Below, piece after piece: positions 19,165-29,760 of a stretch of DNA of 64,000 bases. The notes under the pieces were generated by a model. That model was not told the origin of the DNA, ran no database searches, and saw only the letters and a program-made list of their open reading frames with translations. This stretch comes from Zasmidium citrigriseum (lineage: Eukaryota; Ascomycota; Dothideomycetes; Mycosphaerellales; Mycosphaerellaceae), in NCBI GenBank assembly GCA_002786025.1, contig NHNW01000029.1:317384-381383 (forward strand), given 5' to 3'. Every line of letters begins with the position of its first letter. The first letter of the stretch is position 1. The position numbers were made by a program, and so were the translations under genes.

Positions 19165-20976
19165 TCACTGCGCGCTCTCCATCAACTCACAAGCAGCATG
19201 AAACACCGCCCTAGCCCTTTCATCCTTCTGCAAAGTCTCATTAGGCGTAGCTCCAGCACCTCCATTCCTCCTCCCAAGTCGATCCGAATGCCACCTCATC
19301 TTCTCCTTCTTGAGCATATCCACAAGCTGTTTGATCTGTGCGGGAGTTGCCTGCGTCTTATCGAAGCCAATCTCGATCCGTCCTGTGCCAGGCGCCTCTT
19401 TGTAGATGGGTGAGAGTCCAACCACTCCAAGATAGAAAGCTTGGGCGTTGGCCTGCATGACCGTCTCTTCTGACCATGTGGCCACACTCGCACTGCACAA
19501 AGGAGCCCAGATAGAGTCTCTAGCGCTGAGTGAGGTGGCTTGTAGGCCGCGAGCTGGGTAAGGAATATTGGCGTCTGTAGAGGGGAGAGCGTTCCATCGC
19601 TCGTTGTACGCCTTGAACAACTTCCTGGCTTCTTCAGGCTTCAATAAGTTCGCCGGCGGCCGAGGTGGAGGTGGCGGCGTAAACGAGAATCCAGCATCTG
19701 CTTGAGGGAATTGAGTGCCTCTATTCGGCGTACTGAACCGAGTCCGCTTGCGCTGGTTGTTGGAATTCGGTGCGGCACCATTGTTGGTAAAGAAGCGGAA
19801 GTGGGCATCGTTCGCGCCAGGGTGCATCTGCTCAAAGAGCTGATCGAATGCACCGAAGGGACCTCGACCAAAGGGATCAAAGGAGTGCATCTCCTGGAAG
19901 GCCTGGAATAGGGGGTCTGGATGGTGCGATCGCGGTCGTGCATGTCCAAAGAAGGGGTCAGTCCCAAAACCGAACGATCCAAACACGTCTTCGTCCATGA
20001 CCCTCGTCGAGTGTCTCTGCTGCGGCTGCGCTCGTGGCTGGTGATGTGAAGTCGGACGAGACTGTCGCGAACTCCTCTGCTTCCCCTTCGCAGCATCGAG
20101 ATTGTCCCGCGCGGCTGCAAGTGCAGTCTCGTGGCTCTTCAGATCATCCAACAATAACTGTAGAGAGTGCGAGTCTACGGCTGGCTGTCGAGTCGCTTGC
20201 TCCAGTCGTTTCTTGCGGTCTCGCACCTGCCGCCTCTCAATCTCGACCGCATTCTCCAATGCCTCAATCACATCTGCATTCAATTGTCTCTCACGTCCGG
20301 ATCTCTGGGGAAGGTATTCCATCTCTTCGTCTTCGTCGTCGTCATAGTCAACCTCAACATATCGATCGACCGGCCGCCCCCGCTGCTTCGATAGAGATGG
20401 TTCTCTGATTTCTGTCCGGTAGGAGCTGTGCCGTCGATCGGGTCTCGGCCGTCTCGCTGGTGACTGCTCCACACTGGAACTCTGATCTCGTGTCCGTGGT
20501 TTATGCTTTCCGTCCAGAAGTCTATCTTTCAGACGGGAGAACATACCTTTCGATCTCGTCCGGTCGTCATCATACTCGTAGGCCAGATCTTCGTCATCTG
20601 TATCGCTTTCCACCTCGACGTGGACTCGCCGGCGGCCTGAGGGATTCTGACCCATGTTGTTTTGAGCAATTGATTGTCGATGCTGTTGCATAGATAGCAT
20701 GTCATCAAGTAGTCCGAATGCGCTTCCCAAGAGGCCTCCGCCTCCGGATCGAACGGCGGGTCGCACTGGCGTGGTGAAACTCCTTCCAAGACTCCCGTTC
20801 GCGCTGCCGGTCATGGCTCCAAAGGACAGGCCCGGGCTGGACCAGCTGGTGGTATCTACGGTGTAATGTACACCATTTGAAGTCCAGCTTCGAGTTGATC
20901 GCGTAGGCTGGCTGCCTGACCCAATGCTCGTGAAGACGTGTCCGCCGTCACGTGGATCATGGCGACCGGGCATCAT
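19165..20976 (-). CDS. Disordered protein with degenerate J-like C-terminal domain
   Basis: The first ATG in frame is at 20976 (MMPGRHDPRDGG); 603 residues. The N-terminal two-thirds are low-complexity, rich in Ser, Arg, Asp and Glu, with an Arg/Glu/Lys coiled-coil-like stretch around 205-300 (ALENAVEIERRQVRDRKKRLEQ). The C-terminal 150 residues are compact: RKLFKAYNERWNAL, a middle region with IWAPLCS, and then QIKQLVDMLKKEKMRWHSDRLGRRNGG and ERARAVFHAACELME. This helix, HxD loop and helix order resembles a J-domain in which HPD has become HSD (H563, S564, D565). Such J-like ends occur in uncharacterised fungal proteins and in NFKBIL1-type proteins; the link is tentative. No membrane segment or signal peptide is seen. 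Confidence 0.8.
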   Translation of the reverse strand: MMPGRHDPRDGGHVFTSIGSGSQPTRSTRSWTSNGVHYTVDTTSWSSPGLSFGAMTGSANGSLGRSFTTPVRPAVRSGGGGLLGSAFGLLDDMLSMQQHRQSIAQNNMGQNPSGRRRVHVEVESDTDDEDLAYEYDDDRTRSKGMFSRLKDRLLDGKHKPRTRDQSSSVEQSPARRPRPDRRHSSYRTEIREPSLSKQRGRPVDRYVEVDYDDDEDEEMEYLPQRSGRERQLNADVIEALENAVEIERRQVRDRKKRLEQATRQPAVDSHSLQLLLDDLKSHETALAAARDNLDAAKGKQRSSRQSRPTSHHQPRAQPQQRHSTRVMDEDVFGSFGFGTDPFFGHARPRSHHPDPLFQAFQEMHSFDPFGRGPFGAFDQLFEQMHPGANDAHFRFFTNNGAAPNSNNQRKRTRFSTPNRGTQFPQADAGFSFTPPPPPRPPANLLKPEEARKLFKAYNERWNALPSTDANIPYPARGLQATSLSARDSIWAPLCSASVATWSEETVMQANAQAFYLGVVGLSPIYKEAPGTGRIEIGFDKTQATPAQIKQLVDMLKKEKMRWHSDRLGRRNGGAGATPNETLQKDERARAVFHAACELMESAQ

Positions 20977-21879
20977 GGTCGAGGTGAAGGCTACGTCAAT
21001 GGAAGTCAGGGACTCGAGGGTTGCGACCAAGGTTGTTGGCTAGCGTGGCAGACCAAATATGATGCAGGAGGCGTCGCTGCAACTCGTAGTGTAACTTCGG
21101 TCGAGGTGAAGCGAATCTCGAAATGCCGTCAGTCTGCTAAGATTGGGCGAATCTGCTCAATCCTCGAACCTTGTCGTGTTGGCCCGAGTGCCTGCAGGAG
21201 CCTGACTCTGCTAAATGCGAATCTGGGACGTTGCAGGCATTCGGTGCTGGCCGCGCAAAGAGTGATGCGTATGCAGGGCGGACAAGTGCTTCGCGCACTG
21301 TCACAGGCTGGCAGGTGAGCTCGAAAGGCGGTTTGGGCGTCTGATCTTCCCAGGAATGCCGGTATATGCTGCTCCGCTATGGGACGGCTTCGCGATTGTC
21401 GGGCACTGATATTGAAAGGGCAGTCCTGTCACTGAAGAAGACCGTTGTTTGATGTGAGGACGTGCGGTGCTGTCCAACTCTCAGCCACGCAGCCTCGCCC
21501 AAAGGCAAGCAGTGGGTGATTGGTGGTTGAAGCTGTGCACAGCTCCGGTGAGACGGCGGAGGCTTGCAGCTTTGTTTGCCTTGTGCAGCCCAATCCAGGC
21601 CAGTTAAGTGTCGCCCAACGAGTCAGTTATGTGAGCGCCCGAAGAGTCTGCGGTGAGCCGGTAACTGCTGTCAGTCTGAAACGCAAAGAAATCATATGGC
21701 ATTGATGAGGTTGGAAACGAGACGAAAAGGTGTGGAAGAGAAGTCGCTGACAGTGTTGCAAACATCAGGTGACGTCCGGATTGACGCAAACGTGGGGCCA
21801 ACCTCACCTCCTGAGGAATGAAGCCTGCCAGCCATTGAACTTTTCGCTTTGATTCTGTACAGTCGCAATATGTACACAT
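20977..21879. other. Gene-free spacer
   Basis: This spacer of about 900 bp lies between the start of the J-like gene and the stop of protoporphyrinogen oxidase, both on the minus strand. It should hold the promoter of the former. Nothing else is recognised; the short ORFs overlap antisense. Confidence 0.45.
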
Positions 21880-23802
21880 CTATTCTTCCTCGCTGGCTCG
21901 TTGGCCCGGTCGCATGGGCTTGAGCCTTACCGTGGGAGCCTCGCCCACGTGTTCCAGTCCTGTTGCGTCCCTCGCAAAGTTCTTCGCAACGTCGCGAGCG
22001 CTGCGCAGGCAATCGTTCACTCCCACGCCCGACATCCAGTTGCCTGCGACACGTAAGCGACCCTTGAATTCTCGCCAGATGTTGTTGTGTGCTTGCTTCA
22101 ATCGCTGTTCATGGCCAACGGTGTACTGCGGGATACAGTCCCTGCTTAGGTTCACCTGCCATGCTTCCGGCTCCTCTGTGATGCCTAAATGGCGTTGGAG
22201 CAGCGATCGTGCCATGGCCAGCCCTTCCTTCTCGTCAGGATACGCAGGCCACCCATCCCACCAGTGACCACCCATCATAACCGTGAGCTTCGTCCCCCGT
22301 TCTGGCACTGTGTCTTGGATATTTGGCTTGTCCGGCATGTTGTACCAGGAGAAGTCGTTCATGTTGACAAGTGTGCCCGAATCCCGTAGTGCTTTCAGCT
22401 GATCATAGTTCTGCTCCTGCGAGAGGACCACCTTCACGTCTTCGGGGTCAGGCGAATAGCAGTTGTCGAAAATGACGCCCAGTGCCCGCTCTGGATTGTT
22501 CTCAAAAGGCGTTGCTCGAGGAATCAAATATCCAAAGCCCGGCTCGTGAAGACGAGGCGTTCTGAAGTAGAGGTTGACACTCATGGTCGTCACGAATGGA
22601 ATCTCGGGGACCAGTTGGGAGCTGAGGGAGCTTTTCGTGGCCTCGTTGAGGTGCTTCGGTGACAGCGCCGAAATAACCCTTGAAAACGTTCGCGGACTCT
22701 CAGACTCGCCAGTCGACACCTGTATGCCCGTGTTGCCCTCGGATTGAGTGATTGCACTCACGGGAGAGTTGAACTTGAACTCAACACGTCCAGTCTCGAA
22801 GAGTTTAGCGTAAAGACGGTCTGACAGCATGCCCACTCCGTCCTTGAATGTGAAGACAGAATTGTCACTCAGCGTCGCCTTCAGCAGCGGATCCCAAGCG
22901 AAGCCCTTCATGTCCTGGAGAAAGTCGGCTTCACGTTTCGTCATCTCAAGGCCCTCAGTCCTAGACTTCATCATGCCCAAGTTGACACTGCCGTGCTGAG
23001 CCTCGTCTCGCCACGGACCTGGAAACAAGCTCTTGGCCGAGAGTTTGTAGACATCGCCAGCGTAGATTCCGTGCATTACTGCACTCAACAGCCTATCAAC
23101 CAGCGTGCTGCTGAAACGACGAGAGAAGAAGTCTCCAACGCTCTCATCTTGCACACTGGGATCACGAGCATCTTTCCAAAACTCTGTGGCACCAGCCCAT
23201 ATAGCACTCTCAAACACTGGCTCCCTCCACAAGTTCATCAGATTTTCGACGAATCCATGGGAAGGATGCGGCATGCGTGCAATATGGTCTGGGTAATACA
23301 CATAGCGGTTGGAGGCGGCAGGTGATCTTCGCTGAGTGAAAATGGCATCCTTGGCCAGGTCTAGCTCTTGCATCTGAGTATCCATCAGCATCTCTTACTG
23401 GTGCAGTCTTGTTCATGATGGGTGCCGTACCAAGCTCGCGGTGAGTACGCCATTCGATTGCGGGCGGAGTGTTCGAGGCCCAGACTCAAAAAGAACTTCG
23501 CCGCCCTTGACAGGAACTCGTTTGGACTGCAGCCATCCTCCAATGTGGTCCTTTGCTTCGTAGAGCGTGACCTTTGCATTCGGCAGCTCACGGGTCAGAT
23601 AGTAGGCACAGGCGAGGCCAGTGATGCCGCCACCGAGAACTGCTACATCGTGCGAGGCGGACGACTCGGCGCTGTAGTCGCGTGCGCGTCTCTGGGCGAG
23701 AAGGAGGTTCGGGAGGGACGGTAGTCGCGGAGTGAGAGATGATGGTGAATGGCAGCCGAACGCAGGGTGTGCTATTCGGTGCGCGAAGGGCCGGACGAGC
23801 AT
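21880..23802 (-). CDS. HEM14: Protoporphyrinogen oxidase, mitochondrial
   Basis: There are two exons, 23802-23431 and 23373-21880, joined in phase 0 across a 57-bp intron (gtacgg...tcag) to give TASL-MQELDLAKDAIF; 621 residues. The enzyme oxidises protoporphyrinogen IX to protoporphyrin IX in haem synthesis, using FAD and O2 on the mitochondrial inner membrane. The first 50 residues are Arg/Ser/Leu-rich without acidic residues until about residue 42, a typical presequence. The FAD site LGGGITGLACAYYL sits at 56-69, followed by ESGPRTLRP, a hallmark of this family. The C-terminus has VAGNWMSGVGVNDCLRSA, the second FAD contact. A frame opening at 23838 upstream is not needed. The splice choice is well supported because the alternative frame runs into a stop within 10 codons. 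Confidence 0.93.
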
Positions 23803-25110
23803 GGCCGCATCGCCAATCCACCAGGCTGACGAACACACACGCTGTCTCGGTCAGGCTGCACGCAGAGATCGATGCACGTTAGGTGAGGTCCGACTTCAAT
23901 TACGCCGTCAACGATGTCGAACGACAAGCTTCACAGCGAGGGATGCAAAAGTCGCCATCGCTTGCCTTAGCGAGCCAGTGAGCGTCTGAGCTCGAGGAGA
24001 CTACATGTACTAAGCCGAGTGGGGGAGGGCGAATCGTGCTTGCTGAACATCCCTTCAATGTTCTCCTTCACACGGCCGACAACTCAACGATCGATCTTGT
24101 GCCGAGAGGGTCTGCTCGCCGCGATGCAGAAGGGAAGATACGGCTAGAATGCCTTTCGCTGCCGTGTCGCCACCGGCTGCTGACACCGATCGCAGCAACG
24201 CATCTCACCACACCCCCAGCCGAGTTGGAGTTGGCCGAGGGCCGTTCGTTGCTCCACAGCGATCTCGACCCGATGTCTGCGCGATCACGTCTCAAATGAA
24301 ACTGTCCAGCACGTCGGGTCGGTAATGAACGACTTGTGAAGATGGGAACGACGATCGTCCAGAACGATTACCAACGTCCTGCGCCGACAAGGCCAAGGAC
24401 GGAATATATGTTGTCTCCGAGGGCCTTGCTTATAGAGCACTGCGAGGCATATCCACAGCGCAGGGCCTGGGCGATGTGGACATCAAGGCATCACCGCCTG
24501 CGCGGGCATTGCCGTGGCCCCAGGATGCTGGTGACTAAGTACAGCCACGACAGCTGAAAGCGTCCGCTGGCGACGGGAGATGCGCATCCGCCGGGTGACG
24601 AGTTGGAGGATGGGACTGTGGGATTATGGGGCATCCTTCGAGCGTGGCTCTGATGCAGGCCAGGCATGCCGAGACAGTCGAGAAGCAGCGCGCGCTCTGC
24701 GGCTGAGGACACGCCTGCAAACCCAATGATCGTTGATGCTTGTTGCCGGCCACGGTGTTTGCGGACTAGAAATTAACGGCGCCGCCGATTTCCACCGTTA
24801 ACCTTTTGGCCCGCGCCAGCTATCACCTGCACCTCTCCTCTTCCTTGTACTGTGCTCTGTCGACGTGGCGCTGTCGAGCTACTCACGTACCTGACCTCCG
24901 TCGACACTGTTCGAATGCCTGACTAGCCGAGCGCTCGACCGCGCGCAATTGAGCTGTTGCCTGGACGAGACGAAACCATCGAGAGAGTTAGTTGCGAGCC
25001 CGAGCGCTGCAACAAGGGCCACCGCAGACAGCAGAGCAGAAGCTCTCCACGTGGGGGCAGACACCGACTGTCCTTTGCCAGGAGACCTCCTGCAATCACA
25101 ACCTCATAGA
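23803..25110. other. Gene-free 1.3-kb divergent intergenic region
   Basis: The region lies between the starts of HEM14 (minus) and the transcription-factor-like gene (plus), so it holds two promoters. ORFs of 60-90 codons on both strands overlap and show nothing recognisable. Confidence 0.45.
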
Positions 25111-27104
25111 ATGAGCACAATGACCGTACCGGCGACGACCACCAACATGCACGACCAGGAGGAAGCAGATGGAAGCTGGTATGGCTTCGACTTGGAGCTG
25201 CGCACGCCCCCGCCCATGTCCAGCAACGGGGACTCCGGCAGCAATGGACATAGTGTAAACGGCAATGGGGCTATGAACGGCTTCAATTCGAGGAAGCGGA
25301 CGTACGACGAGGCTGCGACGCCCGTGCAAGAGACGCTCGATGCGGCTTGGGAGGATAGCTTGGATCTGCTGGAAGATATGGGCATGAACGTAGCACCGCA
25401 GATGGGATTCATCACGCCCAATTTCTCGCAAAACGAAGACGGCTCGGTCACACTCCGCTCATCGGACGACTCGATAGAAGAGATACCACGAACGAAGATG
25501 CAGACAGGTTGTATTCCGTGCCTGTAGGTAGCTCGCCCAAGTGATGGGGGATATTTCTGACGTGAAGCAGTATCAAGGGTATTAAATGCGACCCGAACAA
25601 TCCGGAATGTAAAATGGCCATGTCGGACGATTGGGCGCTGAACTCAGGCTCGCGCGGTGACGATGATGATGGCTTTACTCCTGACAGCCTGACGCTGTTC
25701 CGACCAGACATGAAGTGGCGACGAAGTTGGCGTGAGCGACATTGCCTCAACTTCTTCGTCAACTTCAGCGCTCCTCAAATGGCCGGCTTCTTCGACTCAG
25801 CCTTCTGGCAGCGCATGGTCATTCAGACGTCTTACCACGAGCCTGCCATTCGCCACGCAATTACCGCAATAGGGGCTCTCCACGAGTGCATTATGCAGCG
25901 CGCATTCGCAGACGATAAGCAAAAGGCAAAAGCGATGGAGTTTGCCCTGAACCAGTGCAACAAAGCCATCTCGTGCCTAACTAACGACGAAGCCAACGAG
26001 TATGATCCTAATCGCCGCAGGATCCCCAGTTCTCGACTGGCTCTGACCACCTGCGTCCTCTTTACATGCTTCGAAGCCATGCAAGGTCGCTGCGACAGCG
26101 CTGTCAATCATGCCCTCCAAGGCCGACGCCTGCTGCAAGCGACAGGTCGGCCAAACGTTACTAGCATGCAGCCCGCCGAAGAAGACGATATCGAGCAGAT
26201 GCGGCCGCTGGTGGAGCGCCTCGAAGTGCAAGCCACAGCCCTCCTCGACAAAGGCAGACGCCCCGAAATCGACACATCAGGACAGACGCCTCCTCTCCCG
26301 CCGATCGACTACATTTTCAGTCTCGAGCACGCCCACAATACCCTCCACACTGCGCTGAACAGCGTCATGCGCTTCATGCAGGGCTTCCATCCGACCGCGC
26401 CGCGCGACCACATCGCCGTGACGATGGCCGAGAAGTACTTGCGATACGCACCGTGGTTCTCACAATGGGAGGCCGCCTTCACAGCCTTCCTTTCCGATCA
26501 GCGCGACTTCATGACGAACATGGACTTGAAGCGTGCAATGGTATTGAAGGCCAATCACCTCGTGGGAACCATGCTTGCGTCTGTCGATCAGTCGGCAGGA
26601 CCGGTTGCGTACGACGCTTATGAAGCCGAATTCAGGGCGATTGTCGACTTAGCAAGAGAAGTTTTGGCATCCTTCTCGTGCCCTCCACTTCCCACCCTCT
26701 CGGGACCGAACTCGGGTACACCCTACCTGTCCTTCTCCCTGTGGGTGACCGATCCTCTCTGGATGGCCATTTCACGATGCCGAAACCCTACGATCCGTCA
26801 GTCCGCATTCACGTTGTTGTCGCGAAACCCAAGACAGGAAGGAATCTGGCACGCTGGGCCGCAGCTGCCAAACTCGAGCCAATACATGCGAAGGGTGGAA
26901 TCAGGCCCTACCAGCAGCATGAACACTGTAAGAGGAGAGCGCCCGCCCAACCCCGATGATCCAAATGGGCTAAAGTCTTCTTCCAGTCACGAGCCGCCGC
27001 AAGATAGCCCTGCTCTTTCACAGTCAGACGTGCCACGGTACATTGTCCGTCAGGAGTGGGTGGACTTGCGCCAACAAATCGACGAATGGACAGAAGGCAA
27101 GTAG
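25111..27104 (+). CDS. Fungal transcription-factor-like protein with incomplete zinc cluster
   Basis: There are two exons, 25111-25523 and 25571-27104 (47-bp intron), giving 648 residues. The join falls inside a zinc-cluster-like motif: C134-x2-C137-x6-C144-x6-C151 (GCIPCLIKGIKC then DPNNPEC). A normal Zn2Cys6 domain continues with two more cysteines (C-x2-C-x6-8-C), and none follows here. Downstream, NFFVNFSAPQMAGFFDSAFWQRMVIQ and EPAIRHAITAIGALHE match the regulatory domain common in fungal C6 regulators of the DUF3468/Fungal_trans_2 type. An acidic, Ser/Asn-rich leader of 130 residues precedes the cysteines, whereas most relatives begin near the zinc cluster. It may be a regulator that does not bind DNA by itself, or the gene model may be missing something. 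The target is unknown. Confidence 0.8.
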
Positions 27105-27675
27105 CATCGTCACATAAGGGCAGCATGCATGCTAAACGTAATGTCACAGAAAACACCGGTCAGATCGCATGGCTCGAACGCGGCGGCAACCAACCTCAGA
27201 CCCGTCGTTACACTGGCTATTGCCGCGGTCAATGTTGCATACCGACATTGAAGGAAATCAGGGATGAGCGAGTTGACCCTGGAGGTCCTGCGCCGATTGA
27301 AGGTATGACAATGAAGATCCGACGCTACGGATCAAACTAACGCAGCGACAGATGAAGTCGAGGAAGCTACACTTCCTAGCTACGCAATCCTCATGCAACA
27401 TTCGACACACGGGACCCCCTCAAACACCCTGGCAAACAGTCACTCGCCCTCAACGATGCAAGAACTCGTATCCGCGCAAAGCGGTACACCGCAGTCTTTC
27501 AGGTCATGCGGATGCGGCACTCCAGCATCTGGCTGATTGTGTAGCACGAAACGGCTGCCAGCAGAACACACGCACAGCAGCACTTGCAAACAGCAGGCGC
27601 TCACCGTCTCGCCAGACATCCTTTGCCAACGCCTGTATCAACAAAGTGGTTCAAAGGCAAATTTACCTCCAAGCA
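27105..27675. other. Spacer with open frame before next gene
   Basis: The plus-strand frame of the next gene is open back to 27352, but the upstream 108 codons have a composition unlike the rest and no conserved look, so I treat them as leader. Otherwise nothing is recognised here. Confidence 0.4.
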
Positions 27676-28635
27676 ATGATGTTCAACCCACGAGACATCG
27701 ATCCCCTCATGCGCGAAAAGGAGCATGGAAGGAGCCAGCCACTGCGCGGCTTTTCCCATCGGCGCACGCCACCAGTACGCACGCACTCGGACAGCTCCTT
27801 CGCTGGCAGATTCCCTTCCAATATGTGGGGAAGGGCATTCAATGGCCGTGATTCCAGCCATGATTCCTATGGCTTTGGCAGCGGCGGCGACTTTGCAGAG
27901 CCTTGGCGGTCGATGTCTCCGAGCGGCGGTCGAGATCTACCTTCCACACCCCAGCCACGCGCCGGAGCATACCAGCAAGACCGTCGAATGACTTTCGAGC
28001 AAGCCATATCCAACATGATCTCAGCTTTGCAATACGCCAACGAAGGCCTCCAAAAAATCGAACGAACATTCACCCAAGATACCGCATCTCTGAAACTCTG
28101 GCTCCCAGCGCAGCACCTCGCATCCCTCTGGATGATCTACACGGCATGGAACGGGATTCCCACCACAAGCCCTAAGAATCCTTCTGACTTGAAGGTGGAC
28201 GGAGCAACACCGACTTTCGCTGAAGTCACGCTTCGCATCTCCAAGGCTCTGACCGGGCTGAGGAACTGCTCTCCTCCGGACGAGTTCGGCGGAGCTGCGT
28301 ACCCGGTCTCGGCGGAGCAGTTCTCTAACTCCGGAGCCTCGGGGCTTGGCTGGCACGTCCTACGGACGACGATGCGGAAATTGGAGATCTCTTTCGAGGC
28401 TATTGAGGAGTTGGTTGCTTTGACGAGGGCGCAGAGCGATCGGATGCCGGCTTTGAGGCATGAGGTTAAGGCCGCGTTGCAGTTGCTGGAGGGCATTGGG
28501 CCGGTGGTAAAAGATGGGAGGGCTAAAGCCACACCTACACCGGCGAAGGAAAGGGAGATTCCAACAAGGAGGACTACTACCACTACTGATGATGTTGACG
28601 AAGAATACGACTGGCCGAATTGTGGCTCGATTTGA
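27676..28635 (+). CDS. Uncharacterised fungal protein
   Basis: From the ATG at 27676 the product has 319 residues (the frame is open further upstream). The first 100 residues are Arg/Ser/Pro/Gly-rich and probably disordered. Residues about 100-270 look helical and folded (FEQAISNMISALQYANEGLQKIERTF, LWLPAQHLASLWMIYTAWNGIP, and WHVLRTTMRKLEISFEAIEELVALTRAQ). The tail is Thr-rich and acidic (DDVDEEYDWP). I do not recognise a family; there is no signal peptide, and the hydrophobic stretch around LASLWMIYTAW is too short and mixed to be a sure membrane helix. The gene converges on the MOSC gene, with 47 bp between stops. Confidence 0.65.
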   Translation: MMFNPRDIDPLMREKEHGRSQPLRGFSHRRTPPVRTHSDSSFAGRFPSNMWGRAFNGRDSSHDSYGFGSGGDFAEPWRSMSPSGGRDLPSTPQPRAGAYQQDRRMTFEQAISNMISALQYANEGLQKIERTFTQDTASLKLWLPAQHLASLWMIYTAWNGIPTTSPKNPSDLKVDGATPTFAEVTLRISKALTGLRNCSPPDEFGGAAYPVSAEQFSNSGASGLGWHVLRTTMRKLEISFEAIEELVALTRAQSDRMPALRHEVKAALQLLEGIGPVVKDGRAKATPTPAKEREIPTRRTTTTTDDVDEEYDWPNCGSI

Positions 28636-28682
28636 TATACCTACCTCATTGTTGCTATATACCGCAAGGGCGGAAGAGTTGT

Positions 28683-29760
28683 TTACGCCGTTGATAGACC
28701 CTCCCAATCTAGAAATATCATCAGCATACACTCTTCCCAAACCACACTCACAAAACCAAGACATTAACTCACCAAATACCGTCCCCTCCTCCAACACCTT
28801 ACTAACAACAACCTCATCCCCCACCCTCACCACATGCGCCTCACACCCCTCGCCCAAAAACGAATACCGTCCAAAAATCGGCGAATACTTCACCCCCTTA
28901 TCCACCCTCCGATCTTTTTGCATCTGCTTCAGCATATTCCCGCTAGGTCCCTCGCCTGGGGCGCCCTTTTCGTAGTCTATATTGATGGATTTGCAGCGGC
29001 CGCAATTGTGGATGCAGTCGATGATTGTTTTGGAGGCGATCGTAAGTTGGCCCCAGTGGTCTTCTTCCCAGGGGTCTTTGGCGCCGGAGACGATGATGTT
29101 GGGGCGGAACTTGAGAATGTCCATTTGGGAACCATCTGAGAGGCGGTGGTGGAGGTCGTCCATGGATTTTGAAGAGGCGACGAGGTAGGGGGCTACGTCG
29201 TTGAAGGTCAGGAGGTTTTTGTCTTGGGTATTGGGGGAGCCCATGATTGTCGAGGTGATGGAGGAGAGCCAGCCGGTGGAGCTGGCCTTGGGTTGTTTGT
29301 TGTGGCTTGTCGACATCAGGACTGCTCTGTAGTTTCTTCCCAAATATGCCAGGACGACGTCGTAGCCGTAGCATGAGGAGAACCAGTCGCTGTACTGCTG
29401 AGGCATTTTATAGGCCTTGGTTGGAGATTTGTGCATGTCGACGTCGATCACTTCCAGGTCGTCTGTATATGGATAGAGTGGAAAGTCCAAGGTCTTTTCT
29501 TCGCCGCCATTGGGAGGTTTGTAGGTTATCTTGACCAGCTCGCCAGCGAGGTCCAGACTTGGGAAGAAACGGACAGATTCTGGAAAGTAGGCGACGTGGA
29601 TGTTTTTGTATTTGGTTGAGCCGTCAGATTCTTTGAGGACTTGCAGGATCATGAAGCGCCTGTCGTGGGGGAAGCCATGTTTTGTCACGGTGACGGAGTC
29701 CAGTTCTACCGCGCGGAGGGCTTTCACTGGGTAGGTGTAGAGCTTTTCGATCTTCATCAT
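28683..29760 (-). CDS. MOSC domain protein (mARC-like molybdenum-cofactor oxidoreductase)
   Basis: Exon 1 is 29760-28773 and exon 2 is 28708-28683. The 64-bp intron (gtgagt...ctag) replaces a long spurious read-through with the short end FDWEGLSTA-stop, which matches the usual end of this family; 337 residues. The N-terminal MOSC_N beta-barrel starts at IEKLYTYPVKALRAV and HDRRFMI. The MOSC core shows LTFNDVAPYLVAS, FRPNIIVSG, and NCGRCKSINIDYEKG with the conserved Cys that would ligate molybdenum. mARC-type proteins reduce N-hydroxylated compounds using cytochrome b5 and its reductase. No N-terminal membrane anchor is visible, unlike mammalian mARC, so it is likely cytosolic. Two adjacent ATGs could start the protein. 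Confidence 0.9.

Noticed and set aside
28360..28708. Long read-through C-terminus of the MOSC protein
   Set aside because: It overlaps the convergent gene antisense; splicing at 28772/28709 gives the expected short family end.
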